From: Stenotrophomonas maltophilia
GTDB lineage: Bacteria > Pseudomonadota > Gammaproteobacteria > Xanthomonadales > Xanthomonadaceae
Direction: 5' to 3'
NCBI GenBank assembly: GCA_002363385.1
Contig: DEVL01000002.1
Coordinates: 124,001-188,000, forward strand
DNA: 64,000 bases
The position numbers and the translations under genes are program-made. Positions 61,499 to 64,000 of this stretch are shown here, piece by piece (position 1 is the stretch's first letter; every line of letters starts with the position of its first letter). The notes under the pieces were generated by a model. The model had not been told where the DNA came from. It did not search any database and saw only the letters and a list, made by a program, of their open reading frames with translations.

Positions 61499-62133
61499 TG
61501 GCGCTGCCCAAGATTCAACCGTATCCGCTGCCCACCCAGGTCGATCTGCCCACCCCGCGCGGCGCCTGGCAGCCGCAGACCGAGCGCCTGGCGCTGCTGG
61601 TGCATGACATGCAGCGCTACTTCCTGGCCGCCTTCGCGCCGGATGCCGCGCCGCTGGCACCGGCCGTAGCCAACATCGCACGCCTGCTCACGCATTGCCG
61701 CGCGCGTGGCATTCCGGTGTTCTATACCGCCCAGCGGGGCAATCAGGACCGCCGCGATCGGGGCCTGCAGGCCGATCTGTGGGGTCCTGGCATGTCGGCC
61801 ACCGACGAACACGAGGCCATCCTCAAGGCCGTGGCCCCGGCGGAGGGCGACCATGTGCTGGTCAAGCACCGCTACAGCGCCTTCCAGCGCAGCAATCTGG
61901 AGACGATGATGCGCGCCCGTGGCCGCGACCAGCTGCTGGTCACCGGCGTGTACGCACACATCGGCTGCACCGCCACCGTTGCCGAGGGCTTCCAGCGTGA
62001 CATCGAGAGTTTCATCGCCGCCGATGCCGTCGCCGATTTCTCGCGTGCCGACCACGACCTCGCCCTGCATTGGATCGCGCGCACCTGCGGCGTACCAATG
62101 ACCACCGATCACCTGCTGGAGACCCTCGCATGA
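61498..62133 (+). CDS. entB: Isochorismatase (EntB without carrier domain)
   Basis: A 211-residue isochorismatase domain only. LLVHDMQRYFL has the catalytic Asp37, VLVKHRYSAFQRSNLE the Lys and substrate loop, and VTGVYAHIGCTATVAEG the conserved Cys region. It hydrolyses isochorismate to 2,3-dihydro-2,3-DHB. E. coli EntB has an extra C-terminal carrier of ~80 residues; here that is the next gene. The start overlaps entE (TGATG) and the end overlaps entB' (ATGA). Confidence 0.94.
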
Positions 62134-62381
62134 CCGCACTGACCCTGGAGCGCATGCGCGCCGATGTCGCCGAGATGCTCGGCGAAGCACCGGAGGACAT
62201 CAGCAACGATGAGAACCTGATGGACCTCGGGTTGGATTCGATGCGGGTGCTCGGCCTGGTGCTGGCCTGGGGCAACACCGGCATCCCGCTGGAGTTCGGC
62301 CATCTGGCCGAGCACGCCACCCTCGGCGGATGGTGGAGTGTGGTGCAGCGCCTGCAGAACCGGGGCGCAGCCGGCGCATGA
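62130..62381 (+). CDS. entB': Stand-alone aryl carrier protein (EntB')
   Basis: An 83-residue peptidyl-carrier-type protein. LMDLGLDSMRVLGL holds the phosphopantetheine Ser37, and ERMRADVAEMLGEAPEDIS is the usual first helix. It carries 2,3-dihydroxybenzoate from EntE to EntF. The ATG at 62130 overlaps the entB stop, and the stop overlaps the entF ATG. A separate carrier gene matches the entCEBB'F arrangement of S. maltophilia. A phosphopantetheinyl transferase is not in the window. Confidence 0.93.
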   Translation: MTALTLERMRADVAEMLGEAPEDISNDENLMDLGLDSMRVLGLVLAWGNTGIPLEFGHLAEHATLGGWWSVVQRLQNRGAAGA

Positions 62382-64000
62382 AGGCCGCTGCGCTGCCCGA
62401 CGCGACGTGGCCGCAGGCGCGCGGCCTGACCGAGGCTCAGGCAGGGCTGTGGTATGCGCAGCGGCTTGCGCCGGACAATCCGGCCTTCAATACCGCTCAT
62501 GCGGTCTGGATCGAAGGGGTGCTGGATGTCGCCGCCTTCGGGCGCGCGGCTGACCGGGCTGCGCTGGAGGCGCACGCGCTGTCGCTGCGCATTGCCGAGG
62601 ATGGGCAGGGTACGCCGGTGCAGTGGATCGACCCGCAGCACCGTCCGCTGCTGGACGTGGTCGACTTGTCCGCACATGAAGACCCCAGGCAGGCGGCGCA
62701 GACCGCGATGCGGCGCGACCACCTCACGCCGGTCGACCCCTCACGTGATCGACTGAGCCAGCAGCGGCTGTTCGTGCTCGGCCCTTCGCATTACGTCTGG
62801 TACCTGCGCGTGCATCACCTTGCCGCCGATGGCTATGGCATGGCGCTGTTCTCCGAACGGGTCTGCGCGCTGTATGCCGCGCAGCACGACGATGCCGCGC
62901 TGGCACCTCTGCTGCCGGTGCTGGGGGAGGACGCGCAGTATCGTGACGGCGAGCGCCGGGTGCGCGACGCCGCGTACTGGCTTGCAACCATGGCGGATGC
63001 ACCGGCGGCCGCCGGCCTCGGCGCGGGCATCGCACCACCGGCAGCGCAGGCACTGCGTGTCGTGCAGTCCATCGGACCCGCCCTGCGCCAGCGCATCCTC
63101 GAGGCGGCCACACGCATCGGCCAGCCATGGCCGGACGTGTTGACCGCCTTGTCCGCCGAGTACTGCCGCCGCATCAGTGGCGAAGCCGAGGCCATCATCG
63201 GCGTGCCCTTCATGGGCCGCCTGGGCAGCGTCTCCGCCCGGGTGCCCGCAATGGTGATGAACGTGCTGCCGCTGCGTATGGGGCCCCCACAGGGCACTGT
63301 CGATGAGCGGGTTCGTGACGTGGGACTGGGCTTGATGCGCAGCCGCCGCCATGGCCGCTACCGCGGCGAGCAGCTGCGCCGTGACCTCGGCCTGATCGGC
63401 GGTCACCGGCGCCTGCACGGCCCGCTGGTCAATGTGCAGCCGTTGTACCGGCCGCTGCAGCTGGAAGGTGTGGAGGCCACGCTGGAGGTGCTGTGCACCG
63501 GTCCGGTAGACGATGTGACGCTTGGCTTCCGGGGCGATGGCACAACCGTGCTGGATCTGGAGATCGAGGCCAACCCAACGCTGTACACGCAGGCCCGGAT
63601 CGAGGCGCACGCCACGCGCCTGCTGCACTTCATCGCGGCCGCGCTGGAGGCACAGGCCGCTGGCGCCATGCTCGCCACCGTGCCACTGGCCACCCCGGCC
63701 GAGCAGCAGCGTTATCTCCATGGCGTCAACGCTACCGATCATCCGGTCCCGGACGTCACCCTGGTCGAGCTGATCACCGCGCGCATGGCGCAGAGACCGG
63801 ACGCCATTGCCGTGGTGTTCGGCGCGGAATCGCTCACCTTTGCACAGCTCGAACGCCGCAGCCGTGCGCTGGCAGTGCAACTGCGGGCGCAGGGCGTGGG
63901 CCGGGAGTCGCGCGTGGTCGTCGCGTTGCCCAGGTCGCTGGCGCTCATCGTCGCCCTGGTCGCCATCCAGCGTGCTGGCGGTGCCTACCTGCCGGTGGAT
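62378..64000 (+). CDS. entF: Non-ribosomal peptide synthetase EntF, N-terminal part
   Basis: An open frame of 541 codons with no stop before the window ends. The condensation domain (residues ~15-440) has HHLAADG at residues 146-152 (second His catalytic). LTEAQAGLWYAQ is motif C1, and VMNVLPLRMG and GRYRGEQLRRDLGLIGG are EntF-like. An adenylation domain begins near 460 (LTFAQLERRSRALAVQLR, then GGAYLPVD, motif A2) and is cut by the window edge. It should add serine (or a related residue) to the DHB and release the product if a thioesterase follows; specificity cannot be read here. Start overlaps entB'. Confidence 0.93.
   Translation, partial: MKAAALPDATWPQARGLTEAQAGLWYAQRLAPDNPAFNTAHAVWIEGVLDVAAFGRAADRAALEAHALSLRIAEDGQGTPVQWIDPQHRPLLDVVDLSAHEDPRQAAQTAMRRDHLTPVDPSRDRLSQQRLFVLGPSHYVWYLRVHHLAADGYGMALFSERVCALYAAQHDDAALAPLLPVLGEDAQYRDGERRVRDAAYWLATMADAPAAAGLGAGIAPPAAQALRVVQSIGPALRQRILEAATRIGQPWPDVLTALSAEYCRRISGEAEAIIGVPFMGRLGSVSARVPAMVMNVLPLRMGPPQGTVDERVRDVGLGLMRSRRHGRYRGEQLRRDLGLIGGHRRLHGPLVNVQPLYRPLQLEGVEATLEVLCTGPVDDVTLGFRGDGTTVLDLEIEANPTLYTQARIEAHATRLLHFIAAALEAQAAGAMLATVPLATPAEQQRYLHGVNATDHPVPDVTLVELITARMAQRPDAIAVVFGAESLTFAQLERRSRALAVQLRAQGVGRESRVVVALPRSLALIVALVAIQRAGGAYLPVD

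Overview
The window is a stretch of chromosome from a high-GC gammaproteobacterium of the Xanthomonadaceae, most likely Stenotrophomonas. Two things point there. The first is at least four short GTAG-terminated palindromes of the SMAG type, a repeat family known from Stenotrophomonas maltophilia. The second is the enterobactin-type order entC-entE-entB-entB'-entF, with isochorismatase and aryl carrier protein on separate genes. Nearly the whole window is coding. I see no rRNA, tRNA, CRISPR array, phage, insertion sequence or defence island.

Layout. 1-5.6 kb: the end of a serine hydrolase gene and full-length lhr helicase. 5.6-12.8 kb: a type I sulfatase, an Old Yellow Enzyme with a divergent LysR regulator, a DUF2231 membrane protein plus sorbosone dehydrogenase lipoprotein pair, and a DJ-1/PfpI protein with a TetR regulator that share an almost identical operator. 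13.2-19.8 kb: a MocR regulator, then a cytochrome bo3-type quinol oxidase operon (cyoABCD) that lacks cyoE and runs on through overlapping starts into two copper chaperones (PCu(A)C and Sco). 19.8-27.3 kb: a methyltransferase behind a SoxR-like promoter, mntH with an MntR box, a TspO-like protein, an MDR oxidoreductase, a cupin with LysR, an NAD(P)-binding protein and an M14 peptidase. 27.6-34.2 kb: a large autotransporter with an 18-residue repeat solenoid, a paired SMR exporter with LysR, and an MFS transporter with a DeoR regulator.

34.7-46.9 kb: one tightly overlapping operon, glgA-glgB-treZ-malQ-treY-DUF2934-glgX. It joins alpha-glucan synthesis, branching and debranching to trehalose production by the TreY/TreZ route. 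glgC, a glycogen phosphorylase and treS are not in the window. 47-52.6 kb: LysR with a divergent SDR, a DUF3817 protein and an Oar-like TonB-dependent receptor. 52.6-57.3 kb, minus strand: a class I ribonucleotide reductase operon nrdA-nrdB-flavodoxin-thioredoxin, with a SMAG dimer between nrdA and nrdB and two NrdR-like boxes on a good sigma-70 promoter. 57.3-64 kb: a catecholate siderophore operon (MFS exporter, entC, entE, entB, entB', entF) behind a Fur-like box. It runs off the window inside the entF adenylation domain, and entA is not seen.

The richest unexplained signal is regulatory. Many intergenic regions hold clean dyads or direct repeats that fit the regulator encoded beside them or a known metal or redox regulator. 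No obviously new multi-gene system was found. The best leads are the SoxR-like methyltransferase promoter, the copper-chaperone extension of the quinol oxidase operon, the flavodoxin-linked ribonucleotide reductase, the small DUF2934 protein inside the glucan/trehalose operon, and the autotransporter solenoid.
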